Assembly: GCA_951394045.1 (NCBI GenBank) | Contig: OX596000.1 | Coordinates: 1,364,001-1,428,000 of the forward strand | Direction of reading: 5' to 3' | Length of the DNA: 64,000 bases | Source of the DNA: Nitzschia sp. DOCU1 | Lineage: Eukaryota; Bacillariophyta; Bacillariophyceae; Bacillariales; Bacillariaceae | Notes under the pieces: model-generated | Database searches by the model: none | What the model was told of the DNA's origin: nothing | What the model saw: only the letters and a program-made list of their open reading frames with translations | Shown: positions 9,266 through 19,689 of the stretch, piece after piece | Position numbering within the stretch: the stretch's first letter is position 1 | How the letters are laid out: each line of letters starts with the position of its first letter | Program-made: the position numbers and the translations under genes

Positions 9266-10839
9266 ATGAATAGCACAAGCAGGATCCGAAATATCAATCG
9301 TTAAATGCATCCGTCTTTAATGACAGCACTCCATTCTGATGCCGGCGCTCATTCCGGTGACTACATGGAATCGAATGATGTCGACTACCGTAAAGTGAGT
9401 CGGAAATAGGGTGCCGAACGGTGTATTAAGACTCAATACTCATGACTGAAGGATGTGACCAATACGACCGTTCATCCAGCATCGGGAGATGACAATGGCG
9501 CAACACGAAAAAGCCATTCACTTTGAAACTTTCATTTTTGCGAGTAATCCTCGAGTACTGCTGCTGCACTCCTACCACTGTATGTGTATAAAGTCCTTGA
9601 TTAACAATACAGTGGTTGCAGCAGCATTTATTTTCGATTACTAGTTATTATTCAATTACTACTTCAATATTACCAAGGTAAATGCATTCGATCGTGGAGC
9701 AAAATATTCATGCATTTTACTAACATCCTCATTTAAACTTGACAACCTGCTCACCAGCCAGCATCGCTATGAATCGCATGATGTGGCCTTCGCTACCGAT
9801 ATACTCCTACAATTCAACTCATGCGTCGTTTTGTTTCCTTTCAACGAACGCGACAATCAACTTGAAATTGGTGTGACTTCTTTTATAAAGCCGCCACCGC
9901 TGCCGAATAGCAACAACACTACACTTCTTTATTGGTTGCTACATCTACGAAGCCGCCGCCGCCTCACCACTGTTTCGTTTGTTCTTTTGAGAGGCTGAGA
10001 GTGTTTAGCGTAGTCTCTTGTAGAATTGCGTGTTGTGTAATCGTGCAAAATCTGGTAGTGTTGACCGGAGAAAGCTTGTTTCTTGTTTTCTCTACTACTG
10101 TGTGTATCATAATGCTCTACTGCTGGAGAACTGGCTTCGTCTACTGCTGGCGCCGGGAATTAGTATAATGTTGATGATCATGCCCTGGATACTAGTACTG
10201 GCATCGTTAACGCCGACACCCCTGTCATAGTTATGAAGTGGCATAGTATGTCGACGACAACACCTTCATAAGGGTACGTATTGCTCATTATACCCCCGGC
10301 TACATACCGGTAGGTCTTGCTGTTGGTCCTACTGCTGCCACAATGAAGCAAAGTTATACACTAATACAATCTGCGCTGCGGTCCTTTTCCCAATCCAATG
10401 GTATCCGAACAATATTACTTGCGCGGCGGCGGCAATTGGCTGGGGAGGCATGCGTCCTGCTACCACAACCAGCTCGTTTGAGAATTGGCCGTCACCCATG
10501 AGCCACCCATTAGGCCACAGTTGTGAAAATGAAAACGATACAAAGTCTCCTTTTGACAGATCGGCACCATAACCCATAACACAAAGAGATGTCGTCCGAT
10601 CTCTGTCGACCACTCCTGCTCAATTCATGTCTTCTTGGGTAGCCTTGTTGGCGAAAGCTGAATCATTAGCATCCTTGTTGTGCTCCAACAGGGATCTAAT
10701 AGTTTGCAGATCGAAAAAGACGGGACACCAAAACTAGAACCCGCCCGTCAAGCCATGGCAAAAGAAATTCGTTGCAAGTTTGTCTGACAGGTGCCAAATG
10801 GTCGACGACGACCATGGCATGAGACTCAGCAAGCAAGCC
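9266..10839. other. Non-coding spacer with a hairpin and a duplicated segment
   Basis: No gene seen. An inverted repeat at 9559-9584 and 9607-9626 (TGCTGCTGCA...CCACTGTAT against ATACAGTGG...TGCAGCAGCA) could form a stem with a ~22-nt loop. The stretch ~10195-10620 matches ~15090-15610 with substitutions and indels (shared cores TATGTCGACGA, CACCTTCATA, CGGGCACGTATTGCTC-like, ATGAGCCACCCAT), so it is a copy of the same spacer. Neither copy keeps a convincing ORF. Confidence 0.5.
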
Positions 10840-11600
10840 GTCTCTTGCGAGTGTTTTGGATCCTCCCAAAATGACGATAGTAGTCGACTTTCTTAGAAAG
10901 CCATTGATTGACTCATTGCTCGAAACCTTGGTCCTTTAACTCGATTTCAGCGCGTTTCAAAACCAGCCAAGAGTCTTTGCACTCTGGCGGTGCAATGGTG
11001 GGAGAAAAAGGTCTAGAATTCCTAATCAACAGCAGTACTAGGAGAATTGCCTTCCAGCGTAAATGGTAACGCGATATTCAGCGGCAAAGCAATTGGCCAA
11101 GGAAGAACAATCTGCCAAAACTAAAGGCAAACAAATCTGAGCTTGAACTCGGGTTTTGTTTTGAACCACCGCGGCGTCCATGGTAGGCCGGATGCTGTTG
11201 TTGTTATTCCTCGTTCAGACGGCGCCGACTCCCCCGAGCTATGCATCGACTTGAAGTAGAAATAACGCTTGGTCCACGTTCTACTTGACTAGGGTAGTTG
11301 TAGTGGTCACGGTATTTGTAGTAGCACCATCCTTCGCTCACCCTTCCACGTCGTCCGTATTGCCTGGATTTACATCTTCAGCAACGGCTATTTCTTCTTT
11401 CTGTTCGTCGTCATCCAATCGACGTCGTCGTCTTGCTGCTCTTCGCCATATGTTCCAGGTTATTGCGTTTATGTTCCTTTCACCATTGTGAAACTGTGAG
11501 GAAGTCAATGTCGTCGCCATTGTTGCCAATGAGGATTGCATGATGGTGTCCAAAAAATGAGAGGACATGTCAATCGACCGATTTTTGCACACAACGTTCG
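10840..11600 (-). pseudogene. Remnant of an LRR-gene N-terminal half (A)
   Basis: Minus-strand traces of the cytoplasmic head, TM and stalk of the LRR family, broken by stops and frameshifts, with no LRRs attached. The parts recognised are the stalk block near 10950-11020 (parallel to the DPWLILQP region), the TM near 11040-11110 (GGTAACGCGATATTCAGCGG, parallel to the IALPL codons) and the block near 11150-11200 that encodes EATVIQN in the intact genes. It aligns along its whole length with the second remnant at 19690-20460, for example both start TTGCGAGTGTTTT(T)GG-ATCCTCCCAAAATG. The break therefore predates the block duplication. Confidence 0.6.
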
Positions 11601-12332
11601 TTGCGACTGGTGTTGAAATCTCTCGTAACTCGTAGCGTTCCTGCTCGACTAACTCGACTGTAGTTGACTAGCTCGGCTGTAGTCTTTTCGTAGCAGGTCT
11701 CTAGACAATACTCGTTGGTGGTGCACCAGAAGTTCCTCTCTCAAAGCTTCTCCTAAATATTGTGATTATCTACTAGTGCTAGACGTCATTTCCGCTTGGT
11801 ACTCGTAATGACCCGATTGATCGTGTTCGATGGTCCCACAGGACCGACTCTGATCGTCATTCCTTCAGTCTACTAGTTCGAAGTATCGGTCATCTGCAAT
11901 GTCCCACCGATCATCTTGGATGTCCTCTAGATCATCCCAGCCCTCGTCGTCTTGTCCAAGAGTCTCAGATGAACATCTATGGGATGTCTCTTCATCTGGT
12001 CCCATGTCCGATCTTACCACTGACATGACCTTCTGTAGTTCCGTTGCCCCGACGACAGTCGTGACGTAGTGTGCAGTCGACACATTCGAATGGTCGGTCT
12101 TCAGTCCCGAGTTTCCAGTCCTGAAAGACCCCATTATTCCGACAGACTGGGGTACGAGCGCAAAAATCACACGAGCTCTGACGAAATTCGCGTCGAGCTC
12201 TCTCACGCCCGCGTTGAAGCTTCTACGGCATCCATGCGCCGGTCTGTGCGATACACCATGACAGTCCCATTGCAGGGTGCAACATATGATCTCTACTAGT
12301 GCTTACTACAACAAATAACAAGAATATGAAGT
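11601..12332. other. Spacer with the paralogous empty site of the copia element
   Basis: The stretch ~12150-12332 is the 3' flank of LRR copy 2. It contains CGACGAAATTCGCGTCGAGCTC-like sequence around 12180-12200 (longer than quoted). The same sequence is split by the copia element at 20482/27094, with GAGCT at both junctions, so 12195-12199 marks the uninterrupted target. A 113-codon minus-strand ORF (11865-12206) with an acidic tail overlaps this flank; I do not call it a gene. Confidence 0.6.
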
Positions 12333-14507
12333 CTACGTACTAGTTTGATTGCCCTCGTTGCAGTCGCTTCGCTGCATTCCAAGCACGTCGGAAAAATCCA
12401 TAGGGCAACATTCCAAGGTCCCTAACGACGTCCATTCGGCTTCGTACTCCAATGGGATGGTCCCCTCCAAACAATTGGTCGAGAAGTTCACCCAGACAAT
12501 GTGTTTCCAAGAAGCGTATGATGCAGGGAGCGTGCCAGTCAGATAATTATCGTAAAGCCAAACGTATTCGAGGCTGGTCAACTGGTTCCAAGCATTCGGG
12601 AGGGTCCCCGTAAACAAATTACCGTCAAGCGACAATTGTGACAAGGCCGACCATTGACTCCAAGATTCGGGAAGCGTGCCGGTGAGATAGTTATCGTAGA
12701 GCCAAACAATCGTCACGTTGGTCCATGCACTCCAAGCGTCAGGCAGAGGACCTGTCAAAGCGTTTTGATAGAGGGACAACTCTGACAGCGTGGTCCATCG
12801 ACTCCAAGCGTCGGGAAGCGTGCCGGTCAGATTGTTGTCGTAAAGACGCACAGTATCTACGTTGGACCAGTCACTCCAAGCATTGGGTAGCGGACCCGTT
12901 AATGCATTTTGATAAAGGGACAACTCTGACAAGCCGGTCCATTGACTCCAAGAGACGGGAAGCGTGCCGGTTAGATTGTTATCGTAGAGCCACACAGTCT
13001 CTATGTTGGACCAGTCAGTCCAAGCATTGGGTAGCGGACCCGTTAACGCATTTTGATAAAGGGAAAGCTCTGACAAGCCGGTCCATTGACTCCAAGAGTG
13101 GGGCAATGTGCCGGTCAACATGTTATCGAACAGGTACACAACCTCCACGTTGGTCCATGCACTCCAAGAACGAGGGAGGGTACCGGATAACTGGTTTGCA
13201 GCAAGCGCCACATATTCCACATTTGTCAATTGATTCCACCCGTCTGGGATTTTCCCTATCAACGCATTTGTGCCGAAGTCAATATGTTCCAAATTGAAAA
13301 GCTGACCAATCTCGCTTGGCAGAGTTCCCGTCAACAAGTTATTGAAAAACGAAAGAAACCGGAGCTCCGTCAAAGATGGAAATAGTGAAACTGGAATTGT
13401 GCCTGTCAAAAAGTTGGCGGAGAGCCAGAGCTGTTGAAGGTTGGTGAGCGATTCCAACTCGGTAGGAATCGTGCCGCTTAGGCTACATCCGACAAGAAAT
13501 ATTATTTCCAACCGATTCAGATCCGCCAACCAGGATGGCATAGGCGAGGGGTCAAACGGGTTACTGTCCAATCCCAGTTCTTTGAGATCCGAAAGATATC
13601 TCAAAACGCTTGGAATTGTATTTCGAAGACCGTTTTGGGCAATGCGCAGAGATTGAACCCGACCTTCCGCATCACATTTAATAACTCCAGCTGGAAGTGA
13701 GGTGACGTTGAAATCATCAATAAAAGCCGCTCCCCCCTCATTGTAGGGAATCGTCTGTTTCCATGTGCATTCGTCATCGCTGGAAAGAAAACGAAGCTGG
13801 TTCAACCATTTAGGCCCCTTGGTTGCAAAATAAAAGCTAGCAAGCACAAATCGTTGTACAATCCGCCATTCCGGAGTGTATGGATCATCTAATATGCCAC
13901 TCTCGTCTTCCTCTGTGAGCCAACGATAGGCCAACCAATCATTCTCCACGCCCCCCCTCCCCAAGATTGGCTCCAAAATCAGCCATGGGTCTTTCAACTC
14001 TGGTGCAGCATCGTCTGGAGACGGAGGAGGTTTTTCGTCTTGAGTCGTCAACGGCAATGCAATACCCAACGACAAGGCGAGTAACGACAAAACAACAATC
14101 AACAACCACAAATATCGCCTCGTTCGAGCTTCTACTTGTGTTTCATTTTGAATCACCGTGGCCTCGATGGCTGGCTTGGGTGCTGCTGTTCTTTGTCGCG
14201 CCTGTGGTTCGCCCACCACATAGCCTTCCACTTGCAGTGCGATCGAGGCTTCGTCGTCCTCTCGTGGAGTAGTTGTTGTCGTGGTGGCAACACGAGCAGT
14301 ATCAGTTGCGGTAGCGGCTCCATCATTCGGTTGTCCTCCTTCAATGTCACTGCTGTTGGTTCTCTGATTATGAGCACCATCGGCAGCGGCCCTTTCTGCT
14401 TCTCCTTCTTGTTCATCCACTTGACTACGTGGTGGAGCTGCTGCTCTCACCCCACCTTGCTTCTTGCCATACCTGCCAGGTTTCTGCTGGTCTCGTTGTC
14501 TTGCCAT
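12333..14507 (-). CDS. Type II membrane leucine-rich-repeat protein, copy 2
   Basis: A 724-residue paralogue of copy 1. It has a basic head (MARQRDQQKPGRYGKKQ), a TM at ~131-152 (YLWLLIVVLSLLALSLGIALPL), a stalk, the DPWLILEPILG cap block, about 17 LRRs of 24 residues, and a C-terminus ending EGNQTST. The middle repeats alternate two forms, LxLYQNALTGPLPxAWxxW and VxLYDNNLTGTLPxSWSQW, making a 48-residue superunit. Two neighbouring superunits (~12890-13040 and upstream) are nearly identical at the DNA level, evidence of recent unequal exchange within the gene. The ATG at 14507 heads the conserved start. The role is unknown; a surface LRR protein is inferred. Confidence 0.87.
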   Translation of the reverse strand: MARQRDQQKPGRYGKKQGGVRAAAPPRSQVDEQEGEAERAAADGAHNQRTNSSDIEGGQPNDGAATATDTARVATTTTTTPREDDEASIALQVEGYVVGEPQARQRTAAPKPAIEATVIQNETQVEARTRRYLWLLIVVLSLLALSLGIALPLTTQDEKPPPSPDDAAPELKDPWLILEPILGRGGVENDWLAYRWLTEEDESGILDDPYTPEWRIVQRFVLASFYFATKGPKWLNQLRFLSSDDECTWKQTIPYNEGGAAFIDDFNVTSLPAGVIKCDAEGRVQSLRIAQNGLRNTIPSVLRYLSDLKELGLDSNPFDPSPMPSWLADLNRLEIIFLVGCSLSGTIPTELESLTNLQQLWLSANFLTGTIPVSLFPSLTELRFLSFFNNLLTGTLPSEIGQLFNLEHIDFGTNALIGKIPDGWNQLTNVEYVALAANQLSGTLPRSWSAWTNVEVVYLFDNMLTGTLPHSWSQWTGLSELSLYQNALTGPLPNAWTDWSNIETVWLYDNNLTGTLPVSWSQWTGLSELSLYQNALTGPLPNAWSDWSNVDTVRLYDNNLTGTLPDAWSRWTTLSELSLYQNALTGPLPDAWSAWTNVTIVWLYDNYLTGTLPESWSQWSALSQLSLDGNLFTGTLPNAWNQLTSLEYVWLYDNYLTGTLPASYASWKHIVWVNFSTNCLEGTIPLEYEAEWTSLGTLECCPMDFSDVLGMQRSDCNEGNQTST

Positions 14508-14777
14508 TCTTTTGAGTATGGGCGGATAAGGACAATAACTTTGTTCTTGGGGGTTTGTGCTCTCGCGTGAGACGACGCGAATTTTACTACTCTACGGGCA
14601 TGTGTGGGCAGAAAATGCGGGAAGCAAATAGGCGGAATTCGGCGAGCAGAAAATCTCACATATCCTACTACTACTACCGGTAGAGAGATACTTCGTTGAG
14701 AAAAGGGTTTCTCGTGACACAAAAATGTCATTCGAGTTCGTTCGTGATGACAACAGAGTAATAAATCTAAAGTGGAC
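14508..14777 (-). promoter_or_regulatory. Conserved upstream module of LRR copy 2
   Basis: It carries the same two blocks as copy 1, at 14556-14575 (49 bp before the ATG) and 14756-14777, in the same order and at similar spacing. A CTACCGGTAG palindrome lies between them near 14675-14690. No equivalent pair was found upstream of copies 3 and 4, so the copies may be regulated differently. Confidence 0.42.
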
Positions 14778-15689
14778 TGCCAATATTAGAAATAGTACAA
14801 GACGATACGAGATATCAATATCGTTAAATGCGTCAATCACTAATGACAGCTAGCACTCCATTCCGATGCCAGCAATCATTCCGATCATGTCCGAGCAGCT
14901 ACGGTGCGCGAATTGCACATGACTACATGGAATCGAAGGAAGTCGACGAGTCGAGTGAGTCATCAGTTGTTGTTGAGAGGGTAGCTGGGTTTCGTTAGAA
15001 CCATCGGCAACCCCCGATGGGTGGAATGAGAATGAGCACAAGTGAGATTGCCAAGCACGCCTGTTGCAGTAATGCGGTAGCTAGTACATCTTCACTGCCG
15101 CTCCTTGCTTTTCCAATCCAATGGTCTCCGAACAATATGGATTGCGTGGCGCCGGCAATTGGCGGAGGAAGCAGCTAGTGCCGTTGACGCCGACGCCCCT
15201 AATATCAATAAAGTAGCAAAGTATGTCGACGATGACACCTTCATACGGGCACGTATTGCTCGCTACAACTTTAGCTACATAGGTCTTGCTATTGCTGCTG
15301 CCGCCGATGCCGCAAAGAAGTAAAGTTATGCAGACGATAGCTAGTAGATCTGCTGCACTGCCACTCCTCCTTTCTCCATCCAATGGTCTCCGAACAATAT
15401 GGCTTGTCCATCAGCAGTGTCCTGCTAACACAACCAGCTCGTTTAGGAAATTGGCCGTCACTCATGAGCCACCCATCACGTCACCGGCTTGAAAATGAAA
15501 ATGATGCAAAAGTCTCGTTACGACATATCGGCACCATAACCCATGCCACAAAGAGTTGTCCTTCGTTCTCTGTCGACTACTGCTGCTCAATTCATGTCCG
15601 TCGACGAGGACAATGGTAATTGACGACGGAGCCAGCGCAGAAATGGAAGCGCCTTTGACTAACATCCGTCGCTTTTCGACTGGCTTCAT
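14778..15689. other. Duplicated spacer, no supported gene
   Basis: It contains the better-preserved copy of the spacer also present at ~10195-10620. A shorter repeat lies inside it: the CCAATGGTCTCCGAACAATATGG-type block occurs near 15115-15140 and again near 15378-15402, about 266 bp apart. A plus-strand ORF at 15105-15323 reads as a plausible protein tail (VAKYVDDDTFIRARIARYNF), but its counterpart near 10200-10330 has stops, so it is at best a decayed gene fragment. Confidence 0.45.
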
Positions 15690-16130
15690 TCACCAATCGA
15701 ATTAATCACGCTTTGTTGATGGCGCAAAAGTTCTTCTCCAGATAACAAAAGATCATTGGATGTCGCCGACGATGATGAATCGACGATGCCGTTGAGAGCA
15801 TCACTTGATTGAGATCTTCACGATGATCGCCATCCTTCGAACGACTATAGTAGCGACGGCAACCTTTCCTTTTTTCCAAAGCTTTGTAGAATCGTCATAA
15901 CGAAGGGGTGGATGGCGCTGATTCGGAGGCAGATGAGGTCGGCAAGATCTTTGGGGGACGACGACGTAAGATCACGTCGACCCTTCTCCTCTAGAAACGC
16001 CCGCACCGATCGCGGCCCCGTAGTACTAAGCAGCCCAAGCAAGGATCAGAGAAAGACGACAGAAGATGTGGATTTGAACTTTCGAGCCATGGTCAGCATG
16101 GAGGTCACAGGGGCAACGACGAGACCCTGA
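15690..16130 (-). pseudogene. Broken copy of the riboflavin-kinase fusion 5' end
   Basis: The minus strand encodes pieces matching the start of the gene at 4115-5863: MARKFKSTSSVVFL (start near 16091) against MARKIKFHPSVVFL, then LLSTTGPRSVRAF (~16000-16040), and further down the block before the methyltransferase domain (TTGTTGATGGCGCAAAAGTT near 15715, parallel to 5480-5500). The pieces are in different frames and the match ends before any catalytic domain. It sits directly downstream of LRR copy 3, just as the intact gene sits downstream of LRR copy 1, and so marks the repeat of a larger block. Confidence 0.8.
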
Positions 16131-16332
16131 CTCTCATGTCGGTGAGATCTTCGTTGCATCCAGTAGTGTCTTGTTGCGTCAGGGCACGTAGTAGATATGT
16201 TTGTATGTAATTGACGTATCTTCCGCTGCATATTGTGCGATAGCACCATGGCCCTCTCGCTCTTTCAACACCTCAACTGCAACATGTAAATGATCTCTAC
16301 TGGTTACAACAAAATATTCAGAAAACTTAATT

Positions 16333-18417
16333 CTATGTACTAGTTTGGTTTCCCTCGCTGCAGGCCTCTCGTTGAATGCCAAACACCTCTGACAAATCCA
16401 TCTGTAAAGACGTCCACGCGACTTCGTACTCCAAAGGAATGGTCCCCTCCAAACAATTGCCCGAGAAATTCGCCTCACGAATGCTTTTCCACGAAGAGTA
16501 TGATTCAGGGAGCGTGCCCGTCAGATCATTGTCGTAAAGCCAAACGGATCCCAAGCTGGTCAACTGGCTCCAACGGTCGGGAAGGGTTCCAGTAAACAGA
16601 TTGCCATCCAGTGACAAGTCATACAAGTTTGTCAATCGACCCCATGACTCGGGAAGCGGGCCGGTCAGATTATTATTGTAGAGCCACACATTCGTCACGT
16701 TGGCCCATTCACTCCAACTGTCGGGGAGTGTCCCGGACAAGATATTTCCATCCAGTTCCAAGCTTGACAACGCAGTCCATTGACTCCAAGAGTCGGGAAG
16801 CGTGCCAGTCAGATAGTTCTCGTAAAGCCAGACGTATTCCAAGTTTCTCAACTGGCTCCAACCACTCGGGAGTGTCCCCGTACACATATTCCCATACAGT
16901 GACAACCCCAACAAGGCCGACCATTGATTCCAAGACTCGGGAAGTGGACCTGTCAAGGCATTTTCAGAAAGGTCCAATTCTGACACGATGGTCCATTGAT
17001 TCCAAGATTCGGGTAGCGTGCCGGTAAGATTGTTATCGTAGAGATACACAATCTCCACGTTAGTCCATTGACTCCAATCGTCAGGCAGTGGACCCGTCAA
17101 GGCATTTTGATATAGGCCCAACTCTGACAAGCCGGTCCATTGACTCCATGAGTTGGGAAGCGCGCCGGTCAACATGTTGTCGAAGAGATTCACAATCGTT
17201 ACGTTGGACCACGCACTCCAAGATGTCGGGAGAGTACCAGATAACTGGTTTTCAGCAAGATCCACATATTCCGCATTTATCAATCGATCCCACCCGTCTG
17301 GAATTGTCCCTGTCAGGCCGTTTGTGCCGAAGGTAATGAATTCCAAATTCGAAAGCTGACCAATCTCGCTTGGAAGAGTTCCAGTCAACAAGTTATTGTA
17401 GAAGTCAATAAGCCGAAGTTCCGACAAAGCTGGAAATAACGAACCAGGGAACGTGCCTGTCAAAAAGTTGCTCGGCAGCCAAAGTGTATGAAGATTTGTG
17501 AGCAATTCCAACTCGGTGGGAATCGTGCCAATTAGGCTACAATCAGTAAGGAATATTATTTCCAACCCAGTCAGATCCGCCAACCAGGATGGCATAGACG
17601 AGGGGTCAAAAGGATTCCACTCCAAAACCAGTTCTTTGAGATCCGACATATATCTCAAAACACTTGGAATTGTCTGTTGAAGGCCATTCTGAGCGATGCG
17701 CAGAGATTGAACACGACCTTCCGTATCACATTGAATAACTCCAGCTGGAAGTGAGGTAACGTTGACACCATCGAATTCAGAACCTACGTCGTCGAAGTAC
17801 GGAATCGACTGTTTCCATGTGCATTCGTCGTCCTTGGAAAGAAAGCGAAGCTGATTCGACCATGCAGTTCCATTTGTAGCGAAATAGAAATCGGCAAGGA
17901 CAAAACGTTGTACAATCCGCCAATCCGGAGTGTATGGATCGCTCAAAATCCCACTCTGGTCATCCATTGTGAGCCATTGATAGTCCTCTTGCTCGTAGCT
18001 TCCATCCTTCAATTCGTCTCCGATAATTGGCTGCAAAATCAGCCATGGATCTTTTAACTCTGGCGCTGGGGTTGGAGAGGGAGTCTCTAGTTCGGCGTTG
18101 TTAGTGCGGTCCCGAAGGGTCAAGGGCAAAGTAATACTCAACGCCAGTGCAATAACGACCAGCCCACGAACAAACCACCAAATCCGAGCGTCGACTTGTG
18201 TCTCGTTTTGAAGCACGGTGGCTTCTATGGGTGGTGGTGCTTTGGCGGGTTTCCTTTGTTCCCCTGATGGTTCGCCCACGACGTAGGCTTCCACTTTCAG
18301 CAGTTCCTCCTCGACTTGTTCGTCGTTTGTTGTTGGAGAGATCGAAGCCACAAGATTTTCATCGACCACTTGTCCTTCCACGTCGTCGTTATCGTTTTGA
18401 CTCTCGCCGCGGGGCAT
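16333..18417 (-). CDS. Type II membrane leucine-rich-repeat protein, copy 3
   Basis: A 694-residue paralogue. The called start (MPRGESQNDND) gives a short acidic head, a TM at ~80-99 (WFVRGLVVIALALSITLPL), a stalk with the usual DPWLILQPIIG block, about 16-17 LRRs of 24 residues with LPDSWSQW halves, and the C-terminus EGNQTST. Unlike copies 1 and 2 it lacks the basic PGRYGKK head. Traces of that head (QYGVKTKAVPRRK) lie just upstream of 18417 but in another frame, so the head seems to have been cut off by a frameshift and translation rescued at a downstream ATG. The equivalent EMPRDED block also occurs in the small gene at 19175-19444. The function is not established. Confidence 0.83.
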   Translation of the reverse strand: MPRGESQNDNDDVEGQVVDENLVASISPTTNDEQVEEELLKVEAYVVGEPSGEQRKPAKAPPPIEATVLQNETQVDARIWWFVRGLVVIALALSITLPLTLRDRTNNAELETPSPTPAPELKDPWLILQPIIGDELKDGSYEQEDYQWLTMDDQSGILSDPYTPDWRIVQRFVLADFYFATNGTAWSNQLRFLSKDDECTWKQSIPYFDDVGSEFDGVNVTSLPAGVIQCDTEGRVQSLRIAQNGLQQTIPSVLRYMSDLKELVLEWNPFDPSSMPSWLADLTGLEIIFLTDCSLIGTIPTELELLTNLHTLWLPSNFLTGTFPGSLFPALSELRLIDFYNNLLTGTLPSEIGQLSNLEFITFGTNGLTGTIPDGWDRLINAEYVDLAENQLSGTLPTSWSAWSNVTIVNLFDNMLTGALPNSWSQWTGLSELGLYQNALTGPLPDDWSQWTNVEIVYLYDNNLTGTLPESWNQWTIVSELDLSENALTGPLPESWNQWSALLGLSLYGNMCTGTLPSGWSQLRNLEYVWLYENYLTGTLPDSWSQWTALSSLELDGNILSGTLPDSWSEWANVTNVWLYNNNLTGPLPESWGRLTNLYDLSLDGNLFTGTLPDRWSQLTSLGSVWLYDNDLTGTLPESYSSWKSIREANFSGNCLEGTIPLEYEVAWTSLQMDLSEVFGIQREACSEGNQTST

Positions 18418-19174
18418 CTCTGGTCCGTTGTTTCGACGAGCGGCGGTTGCTGTCCTCTAAGGCACTCCCATTCTTCTTTGTCTTTCTTCGTGGTACGGCC
18501 TTGGTCTTTACGCCGTATTGACAGGTTTGTTTTGTTTTACTAAAGCATCAAACTGAGTGCTGTGAACGCCATGCCGTGGTGGACTCGTTGGCGGCAATAA
18601 AAGCGCCGTTCGCATCGCATTTGTGACTAGTTCGCTTTTTTGATGAATTCTCGAATTTGTGAAGTAGTCGCATTATTCTTATTATTCCGAGCGCGTGGTG
18701 TCGTCAAACCTACCAAATCATCAACAAAGATGAGCTATCAATCTATCGACGGCAACAAATGACAGGTTAAGTTGTGGTAACTGTTGTAGTTCCTGTACTT
18801 GCTAGCAAGAAGACGTGCTGCTAGTCTAGAAAAGTACTACTAGTAGCTATATCGTATGGGGGGTGCGGTAGTAGTAGTAGCTGCCAGTACGACGACTCCG
18901 ATTTGAAGACTTGTTCGTATGTCACTATGGGTACAGCTAGCAATGCATCGTGTTAAGCTGCGGGTTGTTGCAGTCCTTGTTCTTTGCTAGCAGAGGACGT
19001 GCCAGAAAAGGGCTGCTAGCTATTACCGTACGATATCATAGCAGCCGACAATGAACCAGCCACCAAGTATTAATTACGCACTTGCTTGACTTGAAATTCC
19101 ATTAGATGCAGCGATTCGCCCTGTTGCTCTGACAGAATTGCGCAAACAACAACATTCAAACAAGTAGTTTATTA
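18418..19174. other. Upstream region of LRR copy 3
   Basis: It contains the frameshifted head of copy 3 next to 18417. A block with CGCATCGCATTTGTGAC and AGTTCGC (~18605-18640) recurs upstream of the small gene at 19590-19620, so the promoters also descend from one another. The rest (18700-19170) shows short direct repeats such as the CTTGCTAGCA type, but no gene. Confidence 0.45.
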
Positions 19175-19444
19175 TTATGGCAGTACTCCAATGGCGAACA
19201 ATACAGCAATAAGCGCCACGATCACAATCGATATGATCCAACATTGTTTCTTTGCGATACGCGATTGCTTAACGACCATCTCATCGGTATTGGCTTGTTC
19301 TCCCCCATAATCATCGATTTGCCCTTCCAGATCTTTTGTATCCTCGTCGCGGGGCATCTCTTGTCCGACCTCTCGATTAGGGGTCGCCGTCGAAGGAGGG
19401 GCATCATCTTCCTCCTCGCCGAATCTTCCCGGTGGTCCTCCCAT
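19175..19444 (-). CDS. Small single-TM protein, truncated LRR-family head
   Basis: An 89-residue ORF with a hydrophilic acidic head (MGGPPGRFGEEED, then EMPRDEDTKDLEGQ) and a C-terminal hydrophobic segment (WIISIVIVALIAVLFAIGVLP) directly followed by a stop. PGRFGEE parallels PGRYGEK in LRR copy 4, and the EMPRDE block parallels MPRGESQ in copy 3, so this is the head plus TM of the family without stalk or LRRs. It may be a translated tail-anchored microprotein or simply a truncated pseudogene. The stop falls right after the TM, so the protein would be membrane-bound either way. Expression data would decide. Confidence 0.45.
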   Translation of the reverse strand: MGGPPGRFGEEEDDAPPSTATPNREVGQEMPRDEDTKDLEGQIDDYGGEQANTDEMVVKQSRIAKKQCWIISIVIVALIAVLFAIGVLP

Positions 19445-19689
19445 TTTATTTTTATTTTTCGTGATCCGGGCCTGTTTGCGCCTTTTTGAAAACGCTGTTG
19501 TGCTTTTTGTGAAACAAGCTCAATGATGATGAGCGCCATTGCGGCGGTCGACTGGGGGTCTTGGCGGCATGCCTGGGGCCCCTTCGCATCGCATTTGTGA
19601 CCAGTTCGCATTTTCCGAACATGCATCGGGGTATTAGCAGTAGTCGCATTTAGAGATCGATCCCGCGAGACTCGGCAGGAGGGAATCCA

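Noticed and set aside
11865..12206. A 113-codon minus ORF with an acidic, Trp-containing tail
   Set aside because: Its first part overlaps the duplicated LRR 3' flank, whose other copies have no such ORF. No motif was found.
15105..15323. A 72-codon plus ORF with a protein-like C-terminus
   Set aside because: Its counterpart at ~10200-10330 has stops and indels, and the upstream part is a repeat that occurs again at 15378. It may be an old gene tail but not a gene now.
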